DNA of 64,000 nucleotides from JANJUO01 sp942492935. GTDB taxonomy: Bacteria; Bacteroidota; Ignavibacteria; Kapaibacteriales; UBA2268. Positions 18,863 through 27,264 of this stretch are shown here, one piece after another. The DNA is taken from the NCBI GenBank assembly GCA_942492935.1, contig OW818654.1:4430248-4494247 (forward strand). Direction: 5' to 3'. The position numbers and the translations under genes were made by a program. Each line of letters begins with the position of its first letter. Positions within the stretch are counted from its first letter, which is position 1. The notes under the pieces are model-generated. The model was not told where the DNA came from. It saw only the letters and a program-made list of their open reading frames with translations, and searched no databases.

Positions 18863-19420
18863 TTAATCCTGAAGTAATTCTTTTTCTTTTTTATCAAAAA
18901 GCACATCTATTTGCTTAACGAAATCATCAGTAAGTTTTTGAACTTCATCTTCGCCTCTTTTTCTGTCATCTTCGTTAATTTCCTTTCCTTTTTCCATCTT
19001 TTTCAAAGCATCTATTTGTTCTCTTCTTATATTTCGAACAGCAACCTTTGCTTCTTCAGTGTATTTTTTGCACATTTTTACAAAATCTTTTCTACGTTGT
19101 TCTGTTAATGGAGGAACAGGTATTCTGATAATTACGCCATCATTTTGAGGATTAAATCCTAAATCAGCAGCTCTGATTGCTTTTTCTGTATCATTCAAAG
19201 TACTTCTATCAAATGGCTGAACAATTATAGTTCTTGCATCTGGAGCAGAAATAGATGCAATTTGAGAAATAGGAGTTACAGTGCCATAATAATTAACAGT
19301 TACGCCATCAAGTAACGAAGCAGACGCTCTGCCTGTTCTTACTTTGGCAAGCTGACTTTTGAAATAATCAACAGATTTATTCATCTGTTCTTTTGCAGAT
19401 TCGAGAATAATTTTAGTCAT
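18863..19420 (-). CDS. frr: Ribosome recycling factor
   Basis: Splits post-termination ribosomes together with EF-G in the cytoplasm. The 185 residues match the normal family length. Typical features are the N-terminal MNKSVDYFKSQLAKVRTGRA, GVTVNYYGTVTPISQIA, and the C-terminal VRNIRREQID...KEKELL helix. It follows pyrH by 14 bases, the common pyrH-frr pairing, and is the last protein gene of the rpsB-tsf-pyrH-frr set before tRNA-Val. Confidence 0.97.
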   Translation of the reverse strand: MTKIILESAKEQMNKSVDYFKSQLAKVRTGRASASLLDGVTVNYYGTVTPISQIASISAPDARTIIVQPFDRSTLNDTEKAIRAADLGFNPQNDGVIIRIPVPPLTEQRRKDFVKMCKKYTEEAKVAVRNIRREQIDALKKMEKGKEINEDDRKRGEDEVQKLTDDFVKQIDVLFDKKEKELLQD

Positions 19421-19434
19421 AATAAATAAGTCCG

Positions 19435-20151
19435 TTATTTTATATTTCTAACCATTGTACCGATATTTTCACCGGCAATAAGTTTTTTTAGATTACCTTT
19501 CTGATTTACATTAAATACAAGAATAGGTAAATTATTTTCTGAACACAAAGTAATAGCCGTTTGGTCCATCACTCTAAGTTCTTTTTCAATAACTTGTTTA
19601 TAAGTAATTTCATCAAATTTAATAGCATTTGGATTTTTTTCTGGGTCGCTATCATAAACCCCATCAACTCTTGTAGCTTTAATAATTACCTGTGCTTCAA
19701 TTTCAATAGCACGCAATACGGCTGCAGTATCAGTTGTAAAGTAGGGATTTCCTGTACCAGCACCAAAAATCACAACTCTGTTTTTTTCTAAATGTCTAAT
19801 TGCTCTTCGTCTAATGTACGGTTCTGCAATTTGTTCCATTTTAATAGCGGATTGAAGTCTGGTTTGAACTCCAGCTTCTTCGAGTGCATTTTGAAAAGCG
19901 ATTGAGTTAATTACAGTAGCAAGCATACCCATGTGGTCACCGGAAACTTTATCAATTCCGTGAGCAGCTGCCTGAATACCTCTAAAAATATTACCACCGC
20001 CAATTACAATTCCAATTTGTACACCAAGATTATGAATTTCAGCAACTTCGTGGGCAAATGATTTGAGAACGACAGGGTCGATACCGAATTGTCGTTCTCC
20101 CATCAAAGCTTCGCCACTTAATTTAAGTAATATTCTCTTAAAAGTAAGCAT
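19435..20151 (-). CDS. pyrH: UMP kinase
   Basis: Phosphorylates UMP to UDP in pyrimidine nucleotide synthesis as a hexamer of the amino-acid-kinase fold. The 238 residues include LKLSGEALMG, the glycine-rich IGGGNIFRG, DHMGMLATVINSIA and GTGNPYFTTDTAA, all family signatures. It lies 12 bases after tsf and 14 before frr, so it is clearly part of that operon. Confidence 0.97.
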   Translation of the reverse strand: MLTFKRILLKLSGEALMGERQFGIDPVVLKSFAHEVAEIHNLGVQIGIVIGGGNIFRGIQAAAHGIDKVSGDHMGMLATVINSIAFQNALEEAGVQTRLQSAIKMEQIAEPYIRRRAIRHLEKNRVVIFGAGTGNPYFTTDTAAVLRAIEIEAQVIIKATRVDGVYDSDPEKNPNAIKFDEITYKQVIEKELRVMDQTAITLCSENNLPILVFNVNQKGNLKKLIAGENIGTMVRNIK

Positions 20152-20163
20152 TTTATATTCAAA

Positions 20164-21027
20164 TTAGTTTATAGTTTCGCCAAGCATATAACGTATAAAT
20201 CTTCTTATTTTAACTTCTGTGCCTGCATTTTTTGAAATTTCAGCAACAACATCACCAATAACTTTTGTGTTATCTTTGATAAAAGATTGCTCTAAAAGAC
20301 ATTGTTCAGCAAAGAATTTATCAAGCCGTCCTGTTGCAATTCTTTCAGCGATATCTTCTTTTTTACCTGAATCAATTGCTTGTTGTTTGTAGATTTCAAT
20401 TTCTTTTGCAAGAGTTTCTTGATTAACTGATGCTCTATCAACAAATTGAGGATCCATAGCTGCTACTTGCATAGCAATATCACGAACAAGAACTTGTGAT
20501 TCTTCGCTAAGTTCACCATTATCAACTTCAACCAAAACGTTGAGTTTGTTTCCTACGTGAATATAGCTTGCAAAGAAACCATCTGTATGGAATTTTTCAA
20601 CTCTCTTAATTTCAATTTTTTCACTGAATTTAGAAAGAATTTCATTAAATCTGTTTTCGAGAGTTTCACCATCAACAATACTATTTTTTAAAGAATCCCA
20701 ATCATTCACATCATTAGTGATTAATTGATTTAATACACTACGAACAAAATTTTCAAATTCAGCATTACGAGCAACGAAATCCGTTTCGCAATTAACTTCA
20801 ACAATAGCTGCAGTTTTGCCATTATTAGCAGTAGCAGTCAAAATTGCACCTTCGTTAGCAGTTTTTTCAGCTCTTTTAGCTGCAGAAGCTGCACCTTTTT
20901 TTCTTAATACTTCAATTGCAAGGTTCATATCGCCATCAGCTTCAACAAGTGCTTTTTTGCAATCAGCCATACCAGCACCAGTTTTATCACGAAGAGCTTT
21001 CACCGCTTGCGGAGTAATTTCAGACAT
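20164..21027 (-). CDS. tsf: Translation elongation factor Ts
   Basis: Guanine-nucleotide exchange factor for EF-Tu. The 287-residue protein begins with the UBA-like domain (VKALRDKTGAGMADCKKAL), followed by EVNCETDFVARN, the core dimerisation region, and a C-terminal module with QCLLEQSFIKD. The ATG at 21027 lies 50 bases after the rpsB stop. Order rpsB-tsf-pyrH-frr is the classic arrangement. Confidence 0.97.
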   Translation of the reverse strand: MSEITPQAVKALRDKTGAGMADCKKALVEADGDMNLAIEVLRKKGAASAAKRAEKTANEGAILTATANNGKTAAIVEVNCETDFVARNAEFENFVRSVLNQLITNDVNDWDSLKNSIVDGETLENRFNEILSKFSEKIEIKRVEKFHTDGFFASYIHVGNKLNVLVEVDNGELSEESQVLVRDIAMQVAAMDPQFVDRASVNQETLAKEIEIYKQQAIDSGKKEDIAERIATGRLDKFFAEQCLLEQSFIKDNTKVIGDVVAEISKNAGTEVKIRRFIRYMLGETIN

Positions 21028-21077
21028 TTTAAATTCTCTATAATTAAATAAACAAAATTCTAAATTGATTAAATTGA

Positions 21078-21950
21078 CTAAGAATCAGAAGCAGTATCAG
21101 AATTTTCTGTATTGCTGTCATCAGTCCTAAATCCACTTCTTCCTTTGCCACCACGGCGTTCTCTCATACGTCTGTTCTTTCTGCCATCTTCGTCATTTTC
21201 TGATTCATTTTCTTTCATATTTCTATCTCCATCAGCAAATAATTCAGCATTTCTAACTTTAGCAATAGCTGAACCTTCGGTAATAGCATCAGCCATAATT
21301 TTAGAAATGAGTTCAACTGTTTTGATAGAATCATCATTTGCTGGAATCGGGAAATCAACTTCTTCTGGGTCTGTATTTGTATCTACAAGAGCAATTACAG
21401 GGATTCCAAGAATTTTAGCTTCCTTAATAGCAAGATGTTCTTTTTTAATATCAACAACAAATAAAGCGCCTGGCAGTCTTGTCATTGTTTCGATACCACC
21501 AAATACTTTACGGAGTCTATCTTTTTCGCGATTAAGCAATAATCTTTCTTTTTTAGTGATTTTTTCGAATGTACCATCAACTTCCATTTTATCAATAGCT
21601 GTAAGTCTTTTGATACTTTTACGAATTGTAGAAAAGTTGGTAAGCATACCACCAAGCCAACGTTCAGCAACGTAGTTCATATCACAACGCTTTGCTTGTT
21701 CTGCAATTGCAGTTTTGGCTTGAGTTTTAGTACCAACGAAAAGAATGATTTTCCCTTTTGTAGCAATTTCAAAAATTGCATTACGGGCATAATCAAGCAG
21801 GATTTGAGTTTTTCTGAGGTCAATTATATGAATCCCGTTGCGTTCCATAAAGATGAACTGCGACATTTTCGGATTCCATCTGCGGGTCAGGTGACCAAAG
21901 TGCGCACCTGATTCAAGCAATGCTTCAATACTGGCAAAATGTTCTGCCAT
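21078..21950 (-). CDS. rpsB: 30S ribosomal protein S2
   Basis: A small-subunit protein needed to load S1 onto the 30S particle. The core (about 1-230) is canonical: LLESGAHFGHLTRRWNPKM, FVGTKTQAK, ERWLGGMLTNF, PVIALVDTNTDPEEVDFPIPAND. At 290 residues it is longer than the usual about 240-260. The extra C-terminal tail is highly charged, rich in Arg/Gly then Asp/Ser. A strong Shine-Dalgarno (AGGAG) sits about seven bases before the ATG at 21950. A terminator just upstream (22052-22088) suggests its own promoter in the 22-kb gap. Confidence 0.97.
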   Translation of the reverse strand: MAEHFASIEALLESGAHFGHLTRRWNPKMSQFIFMERNGIHIIDLRKTQILLDYARNAIFEIATKGKIILFVGTKTQAKTAIAEQAKRCDMNYVAERWLGGMLTNFSTIRKSIKRLTAIDKMEVDGTFEKITKKERLLLNREKDRLRKVFGGIETMTRLPGALFVVDIKKEHLAIKEAKILGIPVIALVDTNTDPEEVDFPIPANDDSIKTVELISKIMADAITEGSAIAKVRNAELFADGDRNMKENESENDEDGRKNRRMRERRGGKGRSGFRTDDSNTENSDTASDS

Positions 21951-22051
21951 AACAGTACTCCTATTCAGTTTTTAACATCTGCAACCCATCATTTCAAAAA
22001 CGTACTCGAAATGAGCAACTCGTTTTCAATCCGGGTGCATGCTTAATTAAT

Positions 22052-22088
22052 AAAAAAAAGAGGCTGATACAAATTAATTTTCAACCTC
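22052..22088 (-). terminator. Rho-independent terminator after rpsI
   Basis: On the minus strand an 8-bp stem (22081-22088 with 22060-22067, one G-T pair) is followed by a run of eight T. It begins about 20 bases beyond the rpsI stop and separates rplM-rpsI from rpsB-tsf. Confidence 0.75.
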
Positions 22089-22108
22089 AGCAAAAAATAA
22101 AAATAAAA

Positions 22109-22498
22109 TTAACGCTTTGAGAATTGGAAACGTTTACGGGCTTTCTTTTGTCCGTATTTTTTACGCTCAACCATTCTCGGGTCACGGGTAAGCATACCTG
22201 CTTGTCTTAATTTACTGCGAAACTCTTCGCTGTAACTAACCAATGCACGTGCTATACCAAGCTGAATAGCGCCAGTTTGACCACTTTTTCCACCACCATT
22301 TACATTAACGCTAACATCGAACTTTCCATCCATTTTAACTAAGTCAAAAGGGCGAATTGCTAATATTTGATTAATTTCAACAGGGAGATATTCCGACATT
22401 GGTTTTTTGTTGATTACAACAGTACCATTGCCAGGGAAATGCAATCTAACCTGAGCTACAGAAGTTTTTCTTCTACCTGTTCCGGTATAAACTTTCAT
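22109..22498 (-). CDS. rpsI: 30S ribosomal protein S9
   Basis: A small-subunit head protein whose C-terminal tail reaches the P-site tRNA. The 129 residues show the family motifs TGRRKTSVAQVRL, GGGKSGQTGAIQLGIARAL and the basic C-terminus ending KRFQFSKR. The terminal lysine-arginine is the residue pair that contacts tRNA. A strong Shine-Dalgarno AAGGTGG stands about five bases upstream of the ATG. It follows rplM by 36 bases. Confidence 0.97.
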   Translation of the reverse strand: MKVYTGTGRRKTSVAQVRLHFPGNGTVVINKKPMSEYLPVEINQILAIRPFDLVKMDGKFDVSVNVNGGGKSGQTGAIQLGIARALVSYSEEFRSKLRQAGMLTRDPRMVERKKYGQKKARKRFQFSKR

Positions 22499-22534
22499 TT
22501 AATCCACCTTAATCAATAATATCATTAATTTCAA

Positions 22535-22987
22535 TTATTTATATTTTAATTCATACATTTTGGGCTGTTGTGATTCGTGTGGATGGCTGCCACCTGCATA
22601 CACTTTCAGTTTTTTAATTATCTGTCTGCCCAATCTGTTCTTTGGAATCATCCCTTTTACTGCATGGGTGATAACTCTTTCAGGCTTTGTATTTATCAAA
22701 TCCTTAAAACTTTCATACACTTCGCCACCAGGGTAGCCAGTATGATGGAAATATGATTTTTGTTCGAATCTTTTGCCTTGTAGTTGTACTTTTTCGGCAT
22801 TGATTACTATAACAAAATCTCCGGTATCCACATGCGGAGTAAAAATTGCTTTGTGCTTACCACGCAATAATGTTGCGATCTGAGTACACAAACGTCCAAC
22901 AGTCATTCCGGCTGCATCAACAACCCACCAATTCCGTACTACATCTTCCTTTCTGAATGACTTTGTTATTTTAGCTGAGGGTTCCAC
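22535..22987 (-). CDS. rplM: 50S ribosomal protein L13 (GTG start)
   Basis: A large-subunit assembly protein. Family motifs include WWVVDAAGMTVGRLCTQIA, LRGKHKAIFTPHVDTGDFV, GMIPKNRLGRQ and YAGGSHPHESQQP. I place the start at GTG 22987, giving 150 residues, the normal family length. GGGAG stands six bases upstream as a Shine-Dalgarno. The longer frame back to 23095 adds 36 hydrophobic residues unlike any L13. It is the first gene of the rplM-rpsI operon, with a 139-base gap to the sigma-factor stop. Confidence 0.95.
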   Translation of the reverse strand: MEPSAKITKSFRKEDVVRNWWVVDAAGMTVGRLCTQIATLLRGKHKAIFTPHVDTGDFVIVINAEKVQLQGKRFEQKSYFHHTGYPGGEVYESFKDLINTKPERVITHAVKGMIPKNRLGRQIIKKLKVYAGGSHPHESQQPKMYELKYK

Positions 22988-23126
22988 GTAAAACTCCCAC
23001 AATAATATATATTTCACAATTGATATAAACTTCAAAATTAAGCAATATTTTTCAAACTGCAAAACTTTTAGTTCTTGTTTTATACAAGAATACAAAAATA
23101 AGAAAAAAAATTAACCTAATAAAACA

Positions 23127-23765
23127 TTAATTTTCATCGAAATTGTAAGAACTGTTTTTCAAGCGTTCTAATAGTATCTTTCTTGCCCTAAAAAGATGAG
23201 CTTTCACAGTTCCCAATGGTAAATTCAACCTCTCAGATATTTCTTTATAATCAAGGTCTTCATCGTGCCTTAATTTAATTATATCTCTATAATTTTCTGG
23301 TAAATCATGAATAGCATTAGCAAGAACGGTTTTTCGTTCATTTAATACAAATTCTGTCTCCGGTTGGTATGAATTATCTTCAATCTCAAAAAGTTGTTCA
23401 TCATCGGAAGTACTAATTGGTTGACTAAGCGAAATTGTTGCAAATCGTTTTTTTCTTAAAAAATCAATACAAGTATTTGAAGCTATCCTGAATATCCAAG
23501 ATGTGAATAGATAATTTGGTTGATAAGTTGGCAATGCCCTGTATGCCTTGATAAAAGTTTCCTGAGTCAAATCATCAATATCGTCCTCATCTTTTATCAT
23601 TTTACGAATTGCAGCAGCTATCTGTCTTCTGTATTTCTTCTGTAATACATTGTATGACTTCTCGTTGCCAATAAGAACTTCATTAACAACTCGAATGTCT
23701 TCTTCCTGACTTAATTTTTGCTTTTCTTTATCTTTTTGAGTTTTAGACATAAATAATTGTTTCAT
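23127..23765 (-). CDS. RNA polymerase sigma factor, sigma-70 ECF-like
   Basis: A 212-residue two-domain sigma factor. Region 2 (about 35-105) has the core-binding and -10 recognition helices, DLTQETFIKAYRAL and SWIFRIASNTCIDFLRKKR. Region 4 (about 145-200) has the helix-turn-helix DYKEISERLNLPLGTVKAHLFRARKIL. There is no region 1.1 or 3. An acidic linker joins the two. Either ATG 23765 or ATG 23750 could be the start; neither has a clear Shine-Dalgarno. No anti-sigma gene is adjacent, so what controls it is unknown. Confidence 0.9.
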   Translation of the reverse strand: MKQLFMSKTQKDKEKQKLSQEEDIRVVNEVLIGNEKSYNVLQKKYRRQIAAAIRKMIKDEDDIDDLTQETFIKAYRALPTYQPNYLFTSWIFRIASNTCIDFLRKKRFATISLSQPISTSDDEQLFEIEDNSYQPETEFVLNERKTVLANAIHDLPENYRDIIKLRHDEDLDYKEISERLNLPLGTVKAHLFRARKILLERLKNSSYNFDEN

Positions 23766-24215
23766 ACATTAACAGAATTATAAAAATAAGCATTTTATTA
23801 TAATTGATAAAAACAAAAATTAAAAATTTGAAAAATTGTAATTACTTAGCACCTAACTGTCTGTTGCTCAAGTAATTTTGGAATGATTTTGTCCGTGGCT
23901 AAAGCAATGTGGTGCATTATGAATCTCTAACACTTGGAATTATCCAAGTGAAAGATGATTAAATTTATATTTAAACAACAAATTGTTAAGTAAGCATTTT
24001 ATAAAAGTACTATTATAATTAAAATATCGATAATAGCTTAAATCCCAGAGTGATTCAATGCACTAACTTTATCAACAAGAAAAAGCGAAGTTTGACAACT
24101 ATAAATTCAAAATACTTTCAATATTTCTTGTTTGTAAAAATAAAATTAATTAAATTAATTTTTTTTAAGTACTAATTTAAAATTTGAAATTAATTAAGTT
24201 TTTAGAGGAGGTTTA
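23766..24215. other. AT-rich divergent intergenic region
   Basis: About 450 bp between the sigma-factor gene and the symporter gene, which point away from each other. No gene seen. A small CTTGGAATTATCCAAG palindrome lies near 23933-23948. A strong AGAGGAGG Shine-Dalgarno at about 24204-24211 marks the symporter start. I could not pick a convincing promoter. Confidence 0.5.
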
Positions 24216-25769
24216 ATGTCTGAAAGAGAACGATGGGGAACGAGAATCGGTTTAATTTTAGCAATGACTGGTAATGCAGTTGGATTAGGAAATTTCTTAA
24301 GATTCCCCGTTCAAGCTGCAGAAAATGGTGGTGGTGCTTTTATGATTCCATATTTCATTGCATTTGTTTTGCTCGGAATTCCTTTAATGTGGGTGGAATG
24401 GTCATTAGGCAGACATGGCGGGAAATATAATCATGGTAGTTTACCCGGAATGTTTGACTCAATGTGGAAAAATCCAATGGCGAAATATCTTGGTGTTGTA
24501 GGATTATTTGCATCATCAGTTATTATGATTTACTATTGTTATATAGAATCTTGGACTTTAGGTTTCAGTTTTTTCTCTATATCAAAAATGTACTTTGGGA
24601 TAGAAGATTTTACTCAGATGACTGGTTTTTTGAAAAGTTACCAAGGTGTAGGTGAAGGATATTTTTCAAGTGGCTGGATTTCATATATTTTTTTACTCAT
24701 TACTTTATCGTTAAATTTTTGGATTTTGCATAAGGGATTATCCAAAGGAATTGAAATTCTTGCTAAAATTGGAATGCCGTTATTGTTTTTATTTGGTGCA
24801 TTACTTGCAGTTAGAGTATTAACGCTTGGAACACCCGATTTAAATTTCCCTGAAAGAAGTATTTCCAATGGTTTAGCATTTATTTGGAATCCAAATTTTT
24901 CGGCTCTTGCTGATTCAAAAGTATGGCTTGCTTCTGCTGGTCAAATATTCTTTACCTTAAGTATCGGTATGGGAACATTACAAGCTTATGCCAGTTATTT
25001 AAGACCAAAAGATGATTTGGCATTAAGTGGATTAGCTACTGGCTCATTAAATGAATTCGCTGAAGTTGTGCTTGGTGGAGCAATTGCCATTCCAGTTGCA
25101 ATCGCATTCTTTGGAACAGATTTAACAAAAGAAATTGCACATGGCGGTGCCTTCAATTTAGGTTTTGTGTCAATGCCGATTATTTTTCAAAAAATTCAAT
25201 TTGGTCAAATTTTTGGATTCTTGTGGTTCTTTTTACTATTCATAGCTGGAATCACTTCATCTGTTGCGATGGCACAGCCATTAATTTCATTCCTCAAAGA
25301 ACAATTCGATTGGAGTCACAAAAAAGCAACAAATGCTATTGCCATTCTAATCTTCGTAAGTGTTCATCTTGTTGTCATTTTCTTTAAATATGGATTCCTC
25401 GATGAGATGGATTATTGGGGCGGTACATTTGCACTTGTTTTAATTGCTTTAATCGAAGTAATTATTTTTGCATGGATTTGGGGGATGGACAAAGGTTGGG
25501 CTGAGCTAACAAGAGGTGCAGACATTAAAATTCCAAAAGTATTCTATTATATTATAAAATATGTAACTCCACTTTATATTATTTTTATATTAGGATTCTG
25601 GACTTATCAAGATGCAATTCCTACATTATTAATGCAGAATGCAAATCCTGAAAGTATTCCATATATGTGGATTGCAAGAATTTTTATGATTTGCCTATTT
25701 TTAGGATTAACAGTTTTGGTTTATCTGGGCTGGAAACGTAACGGACACAAATACAACTATGTAGATTAA
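24216..25769 (+). CDS. Neurotransmitter:sodium symporter (NSS/SNF) family transporter
   Basis: A 517-residue inner-membrane transporter of the LeuT fold that couples sodium to uptake of amino acids or related solutes. The N-terminal TM1 signature TGNAVGLGNFLRFP and TM2 NGGGAFMIPYF are diagnostic. About 12 membrane segments follow, including SGITSSVA-like TM8 sequence (AGITSSVAMAQP). The start is set by AGAGGAGG just upstream. A 40-residue membrane peptide follows 29 bases downstream. That matches transporters of this family which have a small subunit, as in MetP-MetS of Corynebacterium. The substrate cannot be read from the sequence. Confidence 0.93.
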   Translation: MSERERWGTRIGLILAMTGNAVGLGNFLRFPVQAAENGGGAFMIPYFIAFVLLGIPLMWVEWSLGRHGGKYNHGSLPGMFDSMWKNPMAKYLGVVGLFASSVIMIYYCYIESWTLGFSFFSISKMYFGIEDFTQMTGFLKSYQGVGEGYFSSGWISYIFLLITLSLNFWILHKGLSKGIEILAKIGMPLLFLFGALLAVRVLTLGTPDLNFPERSISNGLAFIWNPNFSALADSKVWLASAGQIFFTLSIGMGTLQAYASYLRPKDDLALSGLATGSLNEFAEVVLGGAIAIPVAIAFFGTDLTKEIAHGGAFNLGFVSMPIIFQKIQFGQIFGFLWFFLLFIAGITSSVAMAQPLISFLKEQFDWSHKKATNAIAILIFVSVHLVVIFFKYGFLDEMDYWGGTFALVLIALIEVIIFAWIWGMDKGWAELTRGADIKIPKVFYYIIKYVTPLYIIFILGFWTYQDAIPTLLMQNANPESIPYMWIARIFMICLFLGLTVLVYLGWKRNGHKYNYVD

Positions 25770-25798
25770 TATTTAAAATATCAAGGAAATCAAAATAA

Positions 25799-25921
25799 AT
25801 GGAAAATCAACTTACTACCGAAGGTATTATTTTTATGGCTTCCGCATGGATTGCAATAGGTGGTCTTGCAATTTTTTCTATGTGGAAAGTATTTACAATT
25901 AAAGAAGTTAATAAAGACTGA
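25799..25921 (+). CDS. MetS-like small subunit of the NSS transporter (40 residues)
   Basis: A 40-residue frame with an AAGGAA Shine-Dalgarno about 10 bases upstream. It starts MENQLTTEGIIFMASAWIAI, has one membrane helix (about 10-31) and a short charged tail ending EVNKD. It begins 29 bases after the symporter stop on the same strand. Methionine/alanine importers of the NSS family are known to need a similar tiny single-span subunit (MetS family). Position, size, topology and the polar-then-hydrophobic pattern fit. It is below most gene-calling length limits. Assignment is by context, not by residue-level proof. Confidence 0.7.
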   Translation: MENQLTTEGIIFMASAWIAIGGLAIFSMWKVFTIKEVNKD

Positions 25922-25924
25922 TTT

Positions 25925-26040
25925 TAATTGTAACTACTAAGTACCCAAATGAAAGAATTCACGTTCAAATTACAACTAACTATTTAATCAACATCCGATA
26001 TTTCCAAAACATCGGATGTTTGACTGCTAAGTTAGATAAG
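25925..26040. repeat. Conserved-flank hairpin repeat, copy A
   Basis: Left flank TAACTACTAAG...CCAAATGAAAGAATTCACG, right flank GCTAAGTTAGATAAGAG. Between them is a 10-bp stem hairpin (25990-25999 with 26011-26020) that probably also ends the symporter transcript. The same flanks surround a different hairpin at about 40264-40390 and 55736-55950. Confidence 0.75.
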
Positions 26041-26164
26041 AGAAATTCTCAAAACTCTTTGACGCAAATATCGGAAGGTGAAACAAATTTAGTACGACAA
26101 TTACTTATTCATTGCTTTTTCACAGTTTAGTTGCCTGATATTTACATGCAAATTATTGCAAATT

Positions 26165-27256
26165 TTATTTTTTAAAAATATAACTTACAACAGCTCCACC
26201 ATTTTCATTATTATATGCATTAATTTCAAAAGAATGAAAATCCATTATTACTTTTGCTGCAGCTAAACTCAAACCGGTACCTTCACTATGCGACATCAAA
26301 TCCTCAGAAGATGCAAATAGTTGGAACAATGATTTAAGTTTATTTGGCGAAAATCCACAACCATTATCTTGAATTTCTATCTTTGCATTTGAAACAGTGT
26401 CTGTTCCTGTAATAACAATTTGAGAATTTTCAGGAGAAAATTTAATTGCATTATCTAATACAAAATCAAAGACTTTTCCAATAAGACTTACATCAACATT
26501 TATATTAAAATCATTGAAGTCAATTTTCTTTACAACATTAATACCTTTTTCCTTCAATTTTGTATCAAAATTGAATAATGAAGTATCTATTATATCTAAT
26601 AATCTTTCCTCATAAAAATTTGTTCTATATTTGTCTGTCTGAATCCTTGTAATCAAAAGTGACAAATCTGCAAATTTTCTTAATCTACTTTCTGAAGTTA
26701 AAATTGATTCGGCACTCTCTTTAATGTCAGGGTCATCAGTAATTTCATAAATTAACTTTGCATTTCCATTAATACCGATTAAAGGAGTGTTAAGTTCATG
26801 AGATAATAAACCTAAGAAATAAGATTTTGCAGAATCAAGCTTAAGCAACTGTTGGTCTTTTTCATAACTTTTCAAAGATTCTTTTATAGTTAGACCTAAG
26901 TCAGTTGATTCCCAAGGTTTAGACATATAACGATATAAATCTGCTTTGTTGATAGCATTTACCACCCCTTCTATAGTTGCCTGACCTGTCAATAAAATAG
27001 TATATGTTTGAGGTGATTTTATTTTTATAGATTCTAAAACAACATCTCCTTTAATATCAGGCATAATATAATCAGAAATAACCAAAGGAATTTCATAACC
27101 ATCTTCTAATAGTTCATCAAATAATTCGATGGCTTCCTCACCGCCTTCAGCAACTTCGATAGTATATTCATTACTTATTGAATAACTAATCTCTCGAATT
27201 AAACTGTCTAAGACGATTTTTTCGTCATCTACACAAATTATTACTTTCTTTTTCAT
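26165..27256 (-). CDS. REC-HisKA-HATPase hybrid: receiver-headed histidine kinase
   Basis: A 363-residue cytoplasmic signalling protein. The receiver domain comes first (about 1-125: IICVDDEK, phospho-acceptor in VISDYIMPDIKG, LLTGQA, MSKPW). Then comes a HisKA dimerisation helix with LSHELNTPL (histidine about 153) and a HATPase with N box DNAIKFSP, G1 DNGCGF and G2 SEGTGLSLAAA. A receiver preceding a kinase suggests that input phosphorylation controls its activity. The receiver is close in sequence to those at the start of the 28530 and 31299 gene products, so the three heads look duplicated. It is the last gene of the seven-gene set and lies eight bases after its neighbour. Confidence 0.9.
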   Translation of the reverse strand: MKKKVIICVDDEKIVLDSLIREISYSISNEYTIEVAEGGEEAIELFDELLEDGYEIPLVISDYIMPDIKGDVVLESIKIKSPQTYTILLTGQATIEGVVNAINKADLYRYMSKPWESTDLGLTIKESLKSYEKDQQLLKLDSAKSYFLGLLSHELNTPLIGINGNAKLIYEITDDPDIKESAESILTSESRLRKFADLSLLITRIQTDKYRTNFYEERLLDIIDTSLFNFDTKLKEKGINVVKKIDFNDFNINVDVSLIGKVFDFVLDNAIKFSPENSQIVITGTDTVSNAKIEIQDNGCGFSPNKLKSLFQLFASSEDLMSHSEGTGLSLAAAKVIMDFHSFEINAYNNENGGAVVSYIFKK

Positions 27257-27264
27257 GTTTCTTC

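Noticed and set aside
22988..23095. Longer L13 with a 36-residue hydrophobic N-terminus
   Set aside because: L13 never has such an extension, and GTG 22987 has a good GGGAG site.
24090..24115. TTGACA upstream of the symporter as a -35 box
   Set aside because: No acceptable -10 element follows at 16-18 bases.
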